The notes under the pieces are model-generated. The model did not search any database and had not been told where the DNA came from. It worked only from the letters and a program-made list of their open reading frames with translations. Both the position numbers and the translations under genes were made by a program. A stretch of DNA of 38,459 nucleotides from Sedimentisphaerales bacterium (GTDB taxonomy: Bacteria; Planctomycetota; Phycisphaerae; Sedimentisphaerales; Anaerobacaceae). Position 1 is the stretch's first letter, and each line of letters opens with the position of its first letter. The stretch is taken from NCBI GenBank assembly GCA_030611315.1, contig JAUWPZ010000015.1, forward strand, positions 1 to 38,459, in the 5' to 3' direction. This document shows positions 16,656 through 25,597 of this stretch, piece after piece.

Positions 16656-17138
16656 ATGCCGTTCGTTATTGATGGTTACAATCTGTTGTATTCGATTGGC
16701 AATGTGGACGAGGAATCTGAGAACATAAGTGATGTCGGGTTGTGCAGGATTGTCGGGCGATACTTGAAGCAGATAGGCCAGGCGGGGGAAATTATTTTTG
16801 ATGGGACCGGGCCCAGGGATACGAGTGCCTTTGATAATATGGATGGTGTCGAGGTGTTTTTTGCCGGCTACGGGACCGATACCGACACGGTGATAGAGGA
16901 CAAGATAAAGGCGAGCACGGCGTCGAAACGCCTGATAATAGTCAGCAGCGACAGAAGGCTGCGAAAAGCGGCCAGAGCGAGAAGCGCCACAGCGAAGAAG
17001 TCGGAGGATTTCTGGGTCGAATTACAAAAGCAGCTTAGCCGGAAAAGGCCTAAAGGAACGAGAGAGCCGCCGGCCAAATCCCAGGGACTGAGCCAGAGCG
17101 AGACCGACCAATGGCTTGATTTCTTCGGTCTTGAGTAG
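16656..17138 (+). CDS. YacP-like NYN domain protein
   Basis: 160 residues. The NYN (PIN-like) nuclease domain begins MPFVIDGYNLLYSIGN, with an acidic active-site set from Asp6, the DTDTVIEDKI segment and VSSDRRLRKAARA. The family includes Rae1/YacP, a ribosome-associated endoribonuclease in Bacillus. The C-terminus is basic and proline-containing, then LSQSETDQWLDFFGLE. It sits four bases after pyrC and is probably cotranscribed; the link with pyrimidine synthesis is positional only. Confidence 0.85.
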   Translation: MPFVIDGYNLLYSIGNVDEESENISDVGLCRIVGRYLKQIGQAGEIIFDGTGPRDTSAFDNMDGVEVFFAGYGTDTDTVIEDKIKASTASKRLIIVSSDRRLRKAARARSATAKKSEDFWVELQKQLSRKRPKGTREPPAKSQGLSQSETDQWLDFFGLE

Positions 17139-17265
17139 TAGCCTTGGGGCAGGTGGACTGCATTTTTCTTTGGTTTTGGGCTAATTTTTGGGGACAGCGG
17201 GATAAATCGCCGATACTTATGGGGACAATGGACTTTATGTGGACCTTTTTGGAGGATTACAGAAA

Positions 17266-17793
17266 ATGAAGTGTCCGGCGTGTGGAAATGAGTTAGAGGA
17301 AATGACAGCAGGTGATGTAGCGGTAGATGTGTGCAAAGGCGGCTGCGGGGGAATTTGGTTTGACTGGCTCGAGATGAAGAAATTCGATGAGCCGCATGAG
17401 TCTGCCGGCGAGGCCATCCTGGAAGTCGAACGGGACGACAGCGTAACCGTGGACCACAGCAAAAGGTTGAATTGTCCGAAATGTGACGGCATTGTGATGA
17501 TGAGGCACTTTTTCAGTATTAAAAAGGAAGTCGAAGTGGATGAGTGCCCGGGCTGTGGGGGCTTTTGGCTGGATGCCGGCGAACTGGGAAAAATACGCAG
17601 TCTTTTCAGTACCGAAGAGGAAAGGCACAAAGCTGCCAAAGAGTATTTTGATGAGGTTTTCGGTGAGGAGCTGACTGCGATGCAGGCTGAAGATGAAGCC
17701 AAACTTGCCAAGGCGAAAAAGGTCACGAATATGTTCCGGTTTATTTGCCCATCGTATTACATACCGGGCAAACAGGAGGGAGCGGCTTTTTAG
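17266..17793 (+). CDS. protein with two zf-TFIIB-type zinc ribbons
   Basis: 175 residues from the ATG at 17266, preceded by GGAGG ten bases upstream. First ribbon: CPACGNELEEM with CKGGCGGIWFDWLEM. Second ribbon: CPKCDGIVMMRHFFS with CPGCGGFWLDAGEL. Each has the two Cys pairs and GGxWxD/E motif of the zf-TFIIB family. The C-terminal helical tail is acidic, ending in YYIPGKQEGAAF. Family members are small bacterial zinc ribbons of unknown role. It is 127 bases after the NYN gene on the same strand. Confidence 0.85.
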   Translation: MKCPACGNELEEMTAGDVAVDVCKGGCGGIWFDWLEMKKFDEPHESAGEAILEVERDDSVTVDHSKRLNCPKCDGIVMMRHFFSIKKEVEVDECPGCGGFWLDAGELGKIRSLFSTEEERHKAAKEYFDEVFGEELTAMQAEDEAKLAKAKKVTNMFRFICPSYYIPGKQEGAAF

Positions 17794-18203
17794 CTTTGCC
17801 GGATAGTATTTGCACAAAGTGCCGCAACTGATATTTGCTTTGCCTGTGCTCGGCGGACAGGGGCCGTAAAGGCAAATTGGGTATTTCTTGCGGCATTTTT
17901 CACAATTTGCCGGTGATAACGGCGGGGGAGTGGTGCTTAGCTTCTTACCTCGGAGGGGCCTGTAACGCGGGGGTGTCAAATCGCAATTAAGTTGCAGTGA
18001 AATTTTATATTGCCAAATTTGGGAAAAGCCTGTATAAAGGTTTTTCCCCGGTGTGCTGGGCAATGCTTGAAGGCTGATGTACTTTTTTCTTTACGTTGAG
18101 TGTATCGGATTAGAAATTTCGTTGCAGGCGGTGTGCAAGCCTGCCGAGAGGGGCGTTTTGGGATAAATATTTTGGGGTTCTTAGATTAAAAAATGGAGAA
18201 ACT
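17794..18203. other. intergenic region upstream of nifJ
   Basis: 410 bases with no supported gene. A nested hairpin lies near 17839-17877 (TTTGCCT and AGGCAAA outer arms), perhaps ending the pyr transcript, and a GCAGGC/GCCTGC hairpin near 18125-18145 lies upstream of nifJ. The nifJ promoter should be here, but I cannot pick hexamers with confidence. Confidence 0.5.
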
Positions 18204-21200
18204 ATGAGTCGCAGAATGATTACGATTGATGGTAATGCGGTGGCGGCGTATGTAGCCCATGCCACGAATGAAGTTATTGCAATTTATCCGATTACTCCGA
18301 GTTCGTCTATGGGAGAGATTGCCGATGCAAGGTCGGCCGAGGGCCAGGCGAATATATGGGGGACGGTCCCTTCGGTTACAGAGATGCAGTCGGAAGGCGG
18401 AGCGGCCGGGGCCGTTCACGGTGCATTGGCGACCGGAGCTTTGACGACGACTTTCACGGCTTCGCAGGGACTTTTGTTGATGATTCCCAATATGTACAAA
18501 ATTGCCGGCGAACTGCTGCCCACTGTTTTTCACATCTCAGCTCGCTCGTTGGCGTGCCAGGCGCTTTCGATATTCGGCGACCATTCCGACGTGATGACCT
18601 GTCGTGAGACCGGCTATGCTTTACTTGCTTCGTGCAGCATTCAGGAGATTATGGATTTTGCGCTTATCGCTCAGCAGGCGACATTGGCCACGCGAGTGCC
18701 TTTTATTCATTTCTTTGACGGCTTTAGAAACAGCCACGAGGTCCAGAAGGTCGAGGAATTAACGTTTGATGATATGCGGGCGATAATCGACGACGAGCTT
18801 GTCGCAGCGCATAGAGCCCGAGCGCTGACGCCGGACAGACCTATGCTCAGCGGCACGGCCCAGAATCCCGACGTTTACTTCCAGGGCAGAGAAACAGTGA
18901 ATAAATACTATTTACCTGTGCCGCAGATTGTTCAGCAGACTATGGATAAGTTCGCCAGGCTCGTTGGCCGCCAGTATCATTTATTTGATTATATCGGGCC
19001 GGAAGATGCCGACAAAGTCATCGTCATTATGGCCTCAGGGGCCGATACCGCCCACGAGACCGTAGAGTATCTGGCTGACAAAGGCGAGAAAGTAGGCGTT
19101 GTGAAGGTTCGGCTGTACAGGCCGTTCAGCACTAAGGATTTCATTGCAGCTCTGCCAAAGACCGTAAAGAAAATAGCCGTCCTGGACAGAACGAAAGAGC
19201 CCGGCTCTCTCGGGGAGCCTTTGTATATGGATGTTCGCACCGCCATCGGCGAAGCGATGGACGAGGGGAAGACGTTCTTTGATGACTATCCGCTGATTGT
19301 AGGCGGGCGGTATGGGCTGGGCTCGAAGGAGTTTACGCCGGCCATGGTAAAAGCCGTTTTTGATAATCTCGATACCGCAAAACCAAAGAAAGGTTTTACT
19401 GTGGGTATCATCGACGATGTAACGAATACCAGCCTGGAAGTTGACGAATCTTTCGAGATTTCCAGTGAGGGATTCTACTCTGCAATGTTTTACGGCCTCG
19501 GCTCAGACGGGACGGTGGGGGCAAACAGAAACTCCATCAAGATAATCGGTGAGCAGACGGATAATTATGCCCAGGCTTACTTCGTATATGATTCGAGGAA
19601 AGCCGGTGCCGTTACCATATCACATCTGCGGTTTGGAAAGGGAATTATCCGAAGGCCCTACCTCGTGAGCAAAGCCGATTTTGTTGCGTGTCATAACCCG
19701 AGTTTCCTGGAAAAGTATGATATGCTCTCTGCTGCGCGTGAAGGGGCCACATTCCTGTTGACCAGCAGCCACGGAAAGGATGAGGTCTGGGACACTTTGC
19801 CGCAGGAGGTGCAAAGGCAGCTCATCGACAAGAAGCTGAAGTTTTATGTTATTGATGCGATTGGGCTTGCTCAGGAGCTTGGCCTCGGGGCGCGAATCAA
19901 TGTAATTATGCAGACGGCCTTTTTCAAGATAAGCAATATTATCCCGCTTGATACCGCTGTCGAAGCTATCAAGGACGCTATCAAGAAGACTTACGGCAAA
20001 AAAGGCCGGAAGGTCGTCGATATGAACAACGCCGCTGTTGACGGTGCCCTTGACAAAATCTATGAGATAGCTGTCCTGGATGAGGTTACGAGCGAAATCA
20101 AGATGCCGCCGGTCGTTCCGGCCGATGCGCCTGATTTTGTCAAAGAGGTAACCGCCGAGCTTATGGCGCGTCGCGGGGATAAGCTGCCCGTGAGCAAGAT
20201 GCCGGTTGACGGTAAGTTCCCGACCGGAACAACCAAATTCGAGAAACGCAACATCGCCGTAAATATACCTCAGTGGGAACCGGATGTTTGTATTCAGTGT
20301 GCGACGTGCTCTTTGGTTTGTCCACACGCTGCAATTAGGATAAAGGTTTATGGGCAAGAGAATCTTAAAGATGCCCCATCGACTTTCAAGAGCGCCGACG
20401 CCAAGGGTAAGGACTTTGCCGGTATGAAGTGTACGGTTCAGGTGGCTCCGGAAGACTGCACCGGTTGTGGAGCATGTGTCGCCAAATGCCCCGCTCAGGA
20501 AAAGGACGAGAATAAACAGCCGACCGGCCGAAAGGCGATAAATATGGTGCCGCAGGAGCCCATTCGAGCCTCCGAGCGTGAGAATTACGACCATTTCCTC
20601 TCCATTCCGAATACCGACCCCGAGCTTTTCAAAGCCGGCACCGTGAAGGGAAGCCAGTTGATAGAGCCGTTGTTTGAGTATTCCGGCGCTTGTGCCGGTT
20701 GTGGTGAGACGCCTTATGTCAAGCTGCTGACACAATTGTTTGGAGACAGGGCTTACATCGGAAATGCGACCGGCTGCTCGTCGATTTACGGCGGCAATCT
20801 GCCGACGACGCCTTACACGAAGCGCTCTGACGGCAGGGGGCCGACCTGGAGCAACAGCTTGTTCGAGGACACTGCTGAATTTGCGATGGGTATGCGGCTG
20901 ACAATTAACAAGTTCAAGCAAAGTGCTCTTGAGCTGTTGGACAAGGTCGTAGCTAATGGATGCGTCGATGCTAAGCTGGCTGGAGAAATCAGCGAGGTGA
21001 CATTGGCCGATGACTCCGCGCAGGATGCTATTGAACAGCAGCGAAGCAGGGTGGATAAGCTCAAAGAACAGTGCACCGGGAGCGGCTGTGACGAATGCAG
21101 GCGACTACTAAGCGTTGCGGATTATCTTGTACGCAAAAGCGTTTGGGCTCTCGGTGGTGACGGATGGGCCTATGATATCGGATATGGCGGACTTGACCAT

Positions 21201-21785
21201 GTCCTGGCCAGCGGGGCGGATGTCAACATGCTTGTTCTGGATACGGAGGTGTATTCGAATACGGGCGGGCAGATGTCGAAGTCCACACCCAGGGCGGCGG
21301 TAGCCAAATTTGCTGCTGGCGGAAAACCGGGGCCCAAAAAAGACCTCGGACTATTGGCTATGACTTATGGTAATATTTATGTTGCAAAGGTTGCGATGGG
21401 TGCGAATACCAATCAGACGGTAAAGGCGTTTATAGAGGCCGAAGCCTACCCGGGTCCATCGCTCTTAATTGCGTACTCCCATTGTATCGCTCACGGCTAC
21501 AATCTTGTGAACGGTTATGACCATCAGAAACAGGCGGTCGCCACGGGGCACTGGCCTTTGTACAGATTCGACCCGCGACTTAAAGACCAGGGTAAAAATC
21601 CGCTGCAGCTCGATTCGAAGGCCCCGACGCTCGCCTTCGAGGAGTATGCTTACGGCGAGAACCGTTATCGTTCGCTGAAGCAGTCGAAGCCGGAAGTGGC
21701 GGCGGAGTTGATGAAACTTGCCGGCAGCGATGCGGCCCATAGGTATGCTTTGATGGAGCAGCTCTCGAAACTGACCTGCGGATGA
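18204..21785 (+). CDS. nifJ: pyruvate:ferredoxin (flavodoxin) oxidoreductase, single chain
   Basis: 1193 residues, full length for the fused homodimeric enzyme. Domain order: N-terminal pyrimidine-binding domain (IDGNAVAAYVAHATNEVIAI, YPITPSSSMGE), domain II with KVRLYRPFS, the gamma domain with FFGLGSDGTVGANRNSIKI-type motif, then two 4Fe-4S clusters (CIQCATCSLVCP near 695 and CTGCGACVAKCP near 752), CAGCGETPYVK near 830, and TPP binding with GGDGWAYDIGYGGLDH near 984. It oxidises pyruvate to acetyl-CoA and CO2 and reduces ferredoxin, pointing to anaerobic or fermentative life. GGAG lies six bases upstream of the ATG. Confidence 0.98.
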   Translation: MSRRMITIDGNAVAAYVAHATNEVIAIYPITPSSSMGEIADARSAEGQANIWGTVPSVTEMQSEGGAAGAVHGALATGALTTTFTASQGLLLMIPNMYKIAGELLPTVFHISARSLACQALSIFGDHSDVMTCRETGYALLASCSIQEIMDFALIAQQATLATRVPFIHFFDGFRNSHEVQKVEELTFDDMRAIIDDELVAAHRARALTPDRPMLSGTAQNPDVYFQGRETVNKYYLPVPQIVQQTMDKFARLVGRQYHLFDYIGPEDADKVIVIMASGADTAHETVEYLADKGEKVGVVKVRLYRPFSTKDFIAALPKTVKKIAVLDRTKEPGSLGEPLYMDVRTAIGEAMDEGKTFFDDYPLIVGGRYGLGSKEFTPAMVKAVFDNLDTAKPKKGFTVGIIDDVTNTSLEVDESFEISSEGFYSAMFYGLGSDGTVGANRNSIKIIGEQTDNYAQAYFVYDSRKAGAVTISHLRFGKGIIRRPYLVSKADFVACHNPSFLEKYDMLSAAREGATFLLTSSHGKDEVWDTLPQEVQRQLIDKKLKFYVIDAIGLAQELGLGARINVIMQTAFFKISNIIPLDTAVEAIKDAIKKTYGKKGRKVVDMNNAAVDGALDKIYEIAVLDEVTSEIKMPPVVPADAPDFVKEVTAELMARRGDKLPVSKMPVDGKFPTGTTKFEKRNIAVNIPQWEPDVCIQCATCSLVCPHAAIRIKVYGQENLKDAPSTFKSADAKGKDFAGMKCTVQVAPEDCTGCGACVAKCPAQEKDENKQPTGRKAINMVPQEPIRASERENYDHFLSIPNTDPELFKAGTVKGSQLIEPLFEYSGACAGCGETPYVKLLTQLFGDRAYIGNATGCSSIYGGNLPTTPYTKRSDGRGPTWSNSLFEDTAEFAMGMRLTINKFKQSALELLDKVVANGCVDAKLAGEISEVTLADDSAQDAIEQQRSRVDKLKEQCTGSGCDECRRLLSVADYLVRKSVWALGGDGWAYDIGYGGLDHVLASGADVNMLVLDTEVYSNTGGQMSKSTPRAAVAKFAAGGKPGPKKDLGLLAMTYGNIYVAKVAMGANTNQTVKAFIEAEAYPGPSLLIAYSHCIAHGYNLVNGYDHQKQAVATGHWPLYRFDPRLKDQGKNPLQLDSKAPTLAFEEYAYGENRYRSLKQSKPEVAAELMKLAGSDAAHRYALMEQLSKLTCG

Positions 21786-21786
21786 G

Positions 21787-21842
21787 TTTATAGTTGTGAG
21801 TTCGTAGATTACGAACAATGAACAACGAACAATGAACAAAAT
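21787..21842. repeat. 7-bp repeat array with a switch of strand, 8 units
   Basis: TTTATAG, TTGTGAG, TTCGTAG, ATTACGA, ACAATGA, ACAACGA, ACAATGA, ACAAAAT in exact register. The first units are of the complementary type to the later ones, so GTTCGT-AGATT-ACGAAC makes a small hairpin at the switch point. It fills most of the spacer between nifJ and the lipoprotein gene. Confidence 0.8.
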
Positions 21843-21860
21843 ATAAGGCAGGGGATTAAA

Positions 21861-22658
21861 ATGATGAACGGGTTTTCAAAGACAATTTGTTTGGTTCTTG
21901 TGGCGGCTTTTTTGGCCGCGGGATGTGAACGCCAATATCGGCAAAAAGAGTTGGCTTACGGGCCCGACCCGGAGACGCTTGTTGTTCCGGCCGATTATGC
22001 GGCCCGGGCGATTGAAGCGACCGGGGGGATGAAAACCTGGACTGAAACGAAAGAGCTGGAGCTTGATTGTGTTGTTTCTTTTGACCAGCCGGACGGCAGC
22101 TTTTACCTGACAGAGCACCACTATGAAATTTACCCGTGGTCGAATTCGATTCGAATCTCAACCCGGGAGCCGCAGGGAAAATTTGTCTGGCAGTTATCGC
22201 AGGGTCAGCTAAGTGTTTTGGAACGAGCCGCGCCGGATGATGCCCTGCCAATTGCGATGGACAGTCGCAGATTTGCTGATGTGATATTAAATGCCGTGAC
22301 GGCGCCGGTACGTTTTGTAGATACATCGACTCGATTTGTGAAAAGGACCACGCCCGTCAAGGTCGAAGGACTTTTGTATGAGCAGCTTGAGCGATTCGCC
22401 GTTGCCGACGAAAAGCCGCAAAAAATCGAAATTGAGCCGTGTTGGTCCAAAGCGGTTTTCTATCAGAACGAGGCCAGCTCTTTGGTGGATATACTTTGGT
22501 TTGTCGAAATTGATAAAAACAAATTGTATGTTGTTCGCGGATATGACTATAGCGAGGTTGGAAAAGGAGCAGTTTCGATTCCCACAAGGATAGAAATATT
22601 TGGAGCTGATATGCAGGGCGCTTCGTCGAAGCGACTGGCCAAAATTGTTTTCAAGTAG
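21861..22658 (+). CDS. predicted lipoprotein, function unknown
   Basis: 265 residues starting MMNGFSKTICLVLVAAFLAAGC; LAAGC is a lipobox with the modified Cys near residue 22. AGGGG lies just upstream of the ATG. The mature part begins with AIEATGGMKTWTETK, then beta-strand-rich sequence, a pattern reminiscent of LolA-like lipoprotein-binding folds; this is a weak resemblance and not a call. It follows nifJ and the heptad array and may have its own promoter. The C-terminus ends in a strand-rich KIVFK. Confidence 0.65.
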   Translation: MMNGFSKTICLVLVAAFLAAGCERQYRQKELAYGPDPETLVVPADYAARAIEATGGMKTWTETKELELDCVVSFDQPDGSFYLTEHHYEIYPWSNSIRISTREPQGKFVWQLSQGQLSVLERAAPDDALPIAMDSRRFADVILNAVTAPVRFVDTSTRFVKRTTPVKVEGLLYEQLERFAVADEKPQKIEIEPCWSKAVFYQNEASSLVDILWFVEIDKNKLYVVRGYDYSEVGKGAVSIPTRIEIFGADMQGASSKRLAKIVFK

Positions 22659-23288
22659 TCTGCTCGTCACTCAAAAAGGACACAGTTGATATTGGGTACA
22701 TCTCAAGAACGACCGGGATGTTGCTTTGTTCTGATTGAGAGGATTTTTTCTCCACCTGCGTTGGGATTCTCAACTCTTTATAAGAATAAAGACCGGTTTA
22801 GATATAAACAGTTTTTATCGGTTTTGGGATTTTTTTTTCAATCGAGACGGTCATTTTGACTACACTGGTATAGCAATAATTATCGGCCCTAAGCAGATGG
22901 GGACGATTGAACAAGAGCTGCATTCAAAAAACATAAATAAAATTCTTGAACATTTCTTAGCAAACAAACATCACTCTCTTAGGTTCATCGGGCGGAGCTG
23001 TTAGTTTCATAACTGCCTTATCAGCTTATAGTTATAACAACAAAATAGTCTAAAATCTTTTCCTGGTGCTTTGGTGTTATCATCCGGTAATTACAGCCAT
23101 GTTGGTGTTTTTGAGCGTGCATCAATAGCGATGTCGATTTCCTTGGAAATATTGCCTTTAAGGCGGCGAAAAAAGTTAAGCGGGCGCACTATTGAACCGA
23201 TAAATTTCATCGTGTGAAAAGGTATTTTGAACATTTTAGAGCTTTTGGGCTAACTGGGAGCTCGGTATTTTTTTGGAAGTGTAGAGCT
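22659..23288. other. A+T-rich region upstream of the exopolysaccharide operon
   Basis: 630 bases with no supported gene. An 89-codon plus frame at 22735-23004 has no ribosome binding site or recognisable family. The region is richer in A+T than its flanks and must hold the promoter of the exopolysaccharide operon. I found no sigma-54 type GG-N10-GC site. Confidence 0.5.
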
Positions 23289-25505
23289 ATGAAAAGGATA
23301 CGAAATACAACTAAAGACAAAGCAGTTTACTTCTTGTTCGCTACCTGCATTTTATTTTCCCTGATTTTCTCAGCTGGTTGCGGCAATAAGTTTTTTGACC
23401 CGAGACAGACCGGCAGGTTTCGTTCTGTTCCTGTGGTCAATGTGATACTGGACTCATTGGGTGTGGCGGAGGAAGAACCATCACTCTGGGAAGCTGCTGA
23501 AGAACCGCGATTAGATGATGTAGTAGCCCGTGATGGCGACTATGTGTTTAGTTCCGGTGATACTGTGATGGTATCCATTTTTGAACTGCTTCAAAGTGGA
23601 GTACTTTTTGTAAACCAATATGTAATTACCGAGACCGGCAGGATGTCCACCATACCGGAAGTTGGGGCAGTTCAGGCCAGAGGATTGACCGAATCGCAAC
23701 TCGAAGAAGAGATAAAGCGAATTCTCGATCCGAGCATACTGAAAGACCCGCAGGTTACCGTAACGTTGGTTGGCTCACAACAGCGTACGTTTTCAATATC
23801 GGGCACCGGTGTGCCGGTACCCGGCAGATACGCTATTCCGCGATATGATTTCAGGTTACTCGAAGCGATAGCGACTGCCGGGGGAATAAGCCAGTTTAAC
23901 ATTGACAATGTTTATGTCACACGTTCTGTTCAGGATGAAGGGGTGCCGGCCGAAAGGATTGGGATGCCGGGGCTTGGTGAGTTGGAACTTATTGAACCCG
24001 GGATAACTGAACCGGAAAATATTGAGCCGGAGAACTTAATCGAACCTGAGAGGGAGATGCTGGAGATTATAGCGCCTCGGGTGCAAAAAAATCGATATAA
24101 GTGGCCTGAAAGTAAGGTGGTTGTCACTTCTTCGGAAATGGCGACGGATGGGGAATATGAAATAGTCGTTATGCCGGAAGCTTTTGGACGGGTAAACAAT
24201 AGAAGGCGGGGCTGGGATGGTGCCAGAACAGTACCGAAGTTATCTGCCGGGCCGGTTGATTCGGATACGGTGGATGAGCCGCTAAAAGATGAGCCGGTGA
24301 GTGTCAAAGACATTTTGAGAACGCTGGCCGAGAAGTCTCGTCAAGACAACGCCGTCGAGCCGCAGGTGGGCGTCCAGGACTCGATGAAAACACCGATGGC
24401 AACGGACTCGCCTGGTGAAGAGAATACGGAAAATGAGATAAATGTCGATGAGATATTGAGGACATTGTCCGAGCGGTCCGCTCAGGACAGGGCGGATGAC
24501 CGAATTGCCCCGGAGAAAGTGGATGAGCAGATAGATGTCGACGACATACTCAAATCATTCGATGAGCCGGAGCGCCCTGGAGAGGTAGAAGAACCGATAG
24601 GTGTCGAAGAACTGCTCAGATCGCTCGACCAATCGGAATCGGCTCCTCCAGCCGAAACTAAGGAGGAGCAGATAGATATCGAAGAGATGCTCAAAACGCT
24701 GGGCCGGCCCGATGAGCCGGGGATGATAGATGAACAAATAGGGATGGAGGGCGTAGTAGATATATTGGATTCGACTGAAAAGCCGGTGGAAACAGAATTA
24801 GGGATGGTTCAGGATGAGGAGGAAGCCGGGCGAATTGAGTGGATTTTCCAGGATGGCAAGTGGATTCCTGTACAAGTCGGTAAGCCGAAAGTACAGGAGC
24901 CGGTGATTGAGATTGAAACGGAACAGCAGCCTATTGTTCCGAGCCCGGGTCCGTTCGTGAAGAAGTTGGTGATGGAGTTAGAAGGTGCTCCGGGAACTCG
25001 AACGCGCGTTATCAAGATTCCTGCCCGTAAACTGAGTTCCGGTGACCCTCGGTATAATATTGTGATAAAACCGGGTGATGATATTCAAGTGCCTGTTAAT
25101 GTTATTGGTGAATTCTGCATTATGGGTAACGTCAATCAACAGGGATACGTTAATATGACAGGCCGACCAATGACTTTGAAAATGGCTATAGCTGCCGCCG
25201 GCGGCTTGGGACCGCTGGCATGGCCAAAACGCTGTGAGGTGGTTAGAAGGATAGGCAATAAGAAAGAGGAAATAGTCAGAGTGGATTTGGATAAAATCGC
25301 CAGTGGCGAGCAGCCGGACTTCTTTATTAAACCAAACGATTTAATCAATGTCGGCACGCACTATAGCGCCCAATGGCGTGCAGTCTTGAGAAATGCCTTC
25401 AGGGCTACTTATGGATTCGGCTTCCTTTATGACCGTAATTTTGCTTATGACGATTACTACAGCAGTCGCCGCATTGATTTAAAGGAAGCTATTAAGTTGT
25501 TTTAA
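23289..25505 (+). CDS. outer-membrane polysaccharide export lipoprotein (Wza/OPX family) with a long acidic repeat insert
   Basis: 738 residues from the ATG at 23289 (lipobox FSAGC; an upstream GTG at 23214 would put the lipobox too deep). The poly-export domain is seen in YVFSSGDTVMVSIFE and RMSTIPEVGAVQARGLTESQLEEEI, followed by SLBB-like GTGVPVPGRYAIPRYDF and LLEAIATAGGIS. Then about 330 residues of acidic low-complexity insert appear (about 220-550) with six related repeats. The C-terminus has a second SLBB unit (IKPGDDIQVPVNVIGEFCIMG, AIAAAGGLGPLAW) and IKPNDLINVGT. Normal family members are about 350-400 residues without this insert. It is the first gene of the operon and would form the outer-membrane channel. 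Confidence 0.9.
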   Translation: MKRIRNTTKDKAVYFLFATCILFSLIFSAGCGNKFFDPRQTGRFRSVPVVNVILDSLGVAEEEPSLWEAAEEPRLDDVVARDGDYVFSSGDTVMVSIFELLQSGVLFVNQYVITETGRMSTIPEVGAVQARGLTESQLEEEIKRILDPSILKDPQVTVTLVGSQQRTFSISGTGVPVPGRYAIPRYDFRLLEAIATAGGISQFNIDNVYVTRSVQDEGVPAERIGMPGLGELELIEPGITEPENIEPENLIEPEREMLEIIAPRVQKNRYKWPESKVVVTSSEMATDGEYEIVVMPEAFGRVNNRRRGWDGARTVPKLSAGPVDSDTVDEPLKDEPVSVKDILRTLAEKSRQDNAVEPQVGVQDSMKTPMATDSPGEENTENEINVDEILRTLSERSAQDRADDRIAPEKVDEQIDVDDILKSFDEPERPGEVEEPIGVEELLRSLDQSESAPPAETKEEQIDIEEMLKTLGRPDEPGMIDEQIGMEGVVDILDSTEKPVETELGMVQDEEEAGRIEWIFQDGKWIPVQVGKPKVQEPVIEIETEQQPIVPSPGPFVKKLVMELEGAPGTRTRVIKIPARKLSSGDPRYNIVIKPGDDIQVPVNVIGEFCIMGNVNQQGYVNMTGRPMTLKMAIAAAGGLGPLAWPKRCEVVRRIGNKKEEIVRVDLDKIASGEQPDFFIKPNDLINVGTHYSAQWRAVLRNAFRATYGFGFLYDRNFAYDDYYSSRRIDLKEAIKLF
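24288..24767 (+). repeat. six acidic helical repeats coded within the export protein gene
   Basis: Six related stretches: DEPVSVKDILRTL, ENEINVDEILRTL, DEQIDVDDILKSF, EEPIGVEELLRSL, EEQIDIEEMLKTL, DEQIGMEGVVDIL. They begin near residues 334, 381, 412, 434, 459 and 481 of the protein. Each is an acidic pair, a hydrophobic position, then a short amphipathic helix ending I/L-L-[RK]-[TS]-[LF]; the last lacks the basic residue. The linkers between them are proline- and glutamate-rich and differ in length. Confidence 0.8.
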
Positions 25506-25572
25506 CGGTCTCCGCTTGGGAAGGAAGGTTTTGGTTTAAAGTAAGCCGCAAAGCGGGGACGTGGCCGACAAT

Positions 25573-25588
25573 CCCTGCGAAAGCAGGG
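25573..25588 (+). promoter_or_regulatory. GAAA-tetraloop hairpin just upstream of the exosortase start
   Basis: CCCTGC-GAAA-GCAGGG forms a perfect six-pair stem ending nine bases before the ATG at 25598, where the ribosome binding site should be. A shorter related copy (CTGCGAAAGCAGG) recurs inside the coding region at about 25652-25664. It could limit exosortase translation or be a dispersed repeat. Confidence 0.4.
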
Positions 25589-25597
25589 GGCTTAGTT

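Noticed and set aside
19620-20921. 433-codon open frame on the minus strand
   Set aside because: It is a shadow of nifJ, whose domains are intact across the same bases; the antisense product has no recognisable family.
22735-23004. 89-codon plus frame before the exopolysaccharide operon
   Set aside because: No ribosome binding site and no family pattern; composition fits non-coding A+T-rich DNA.
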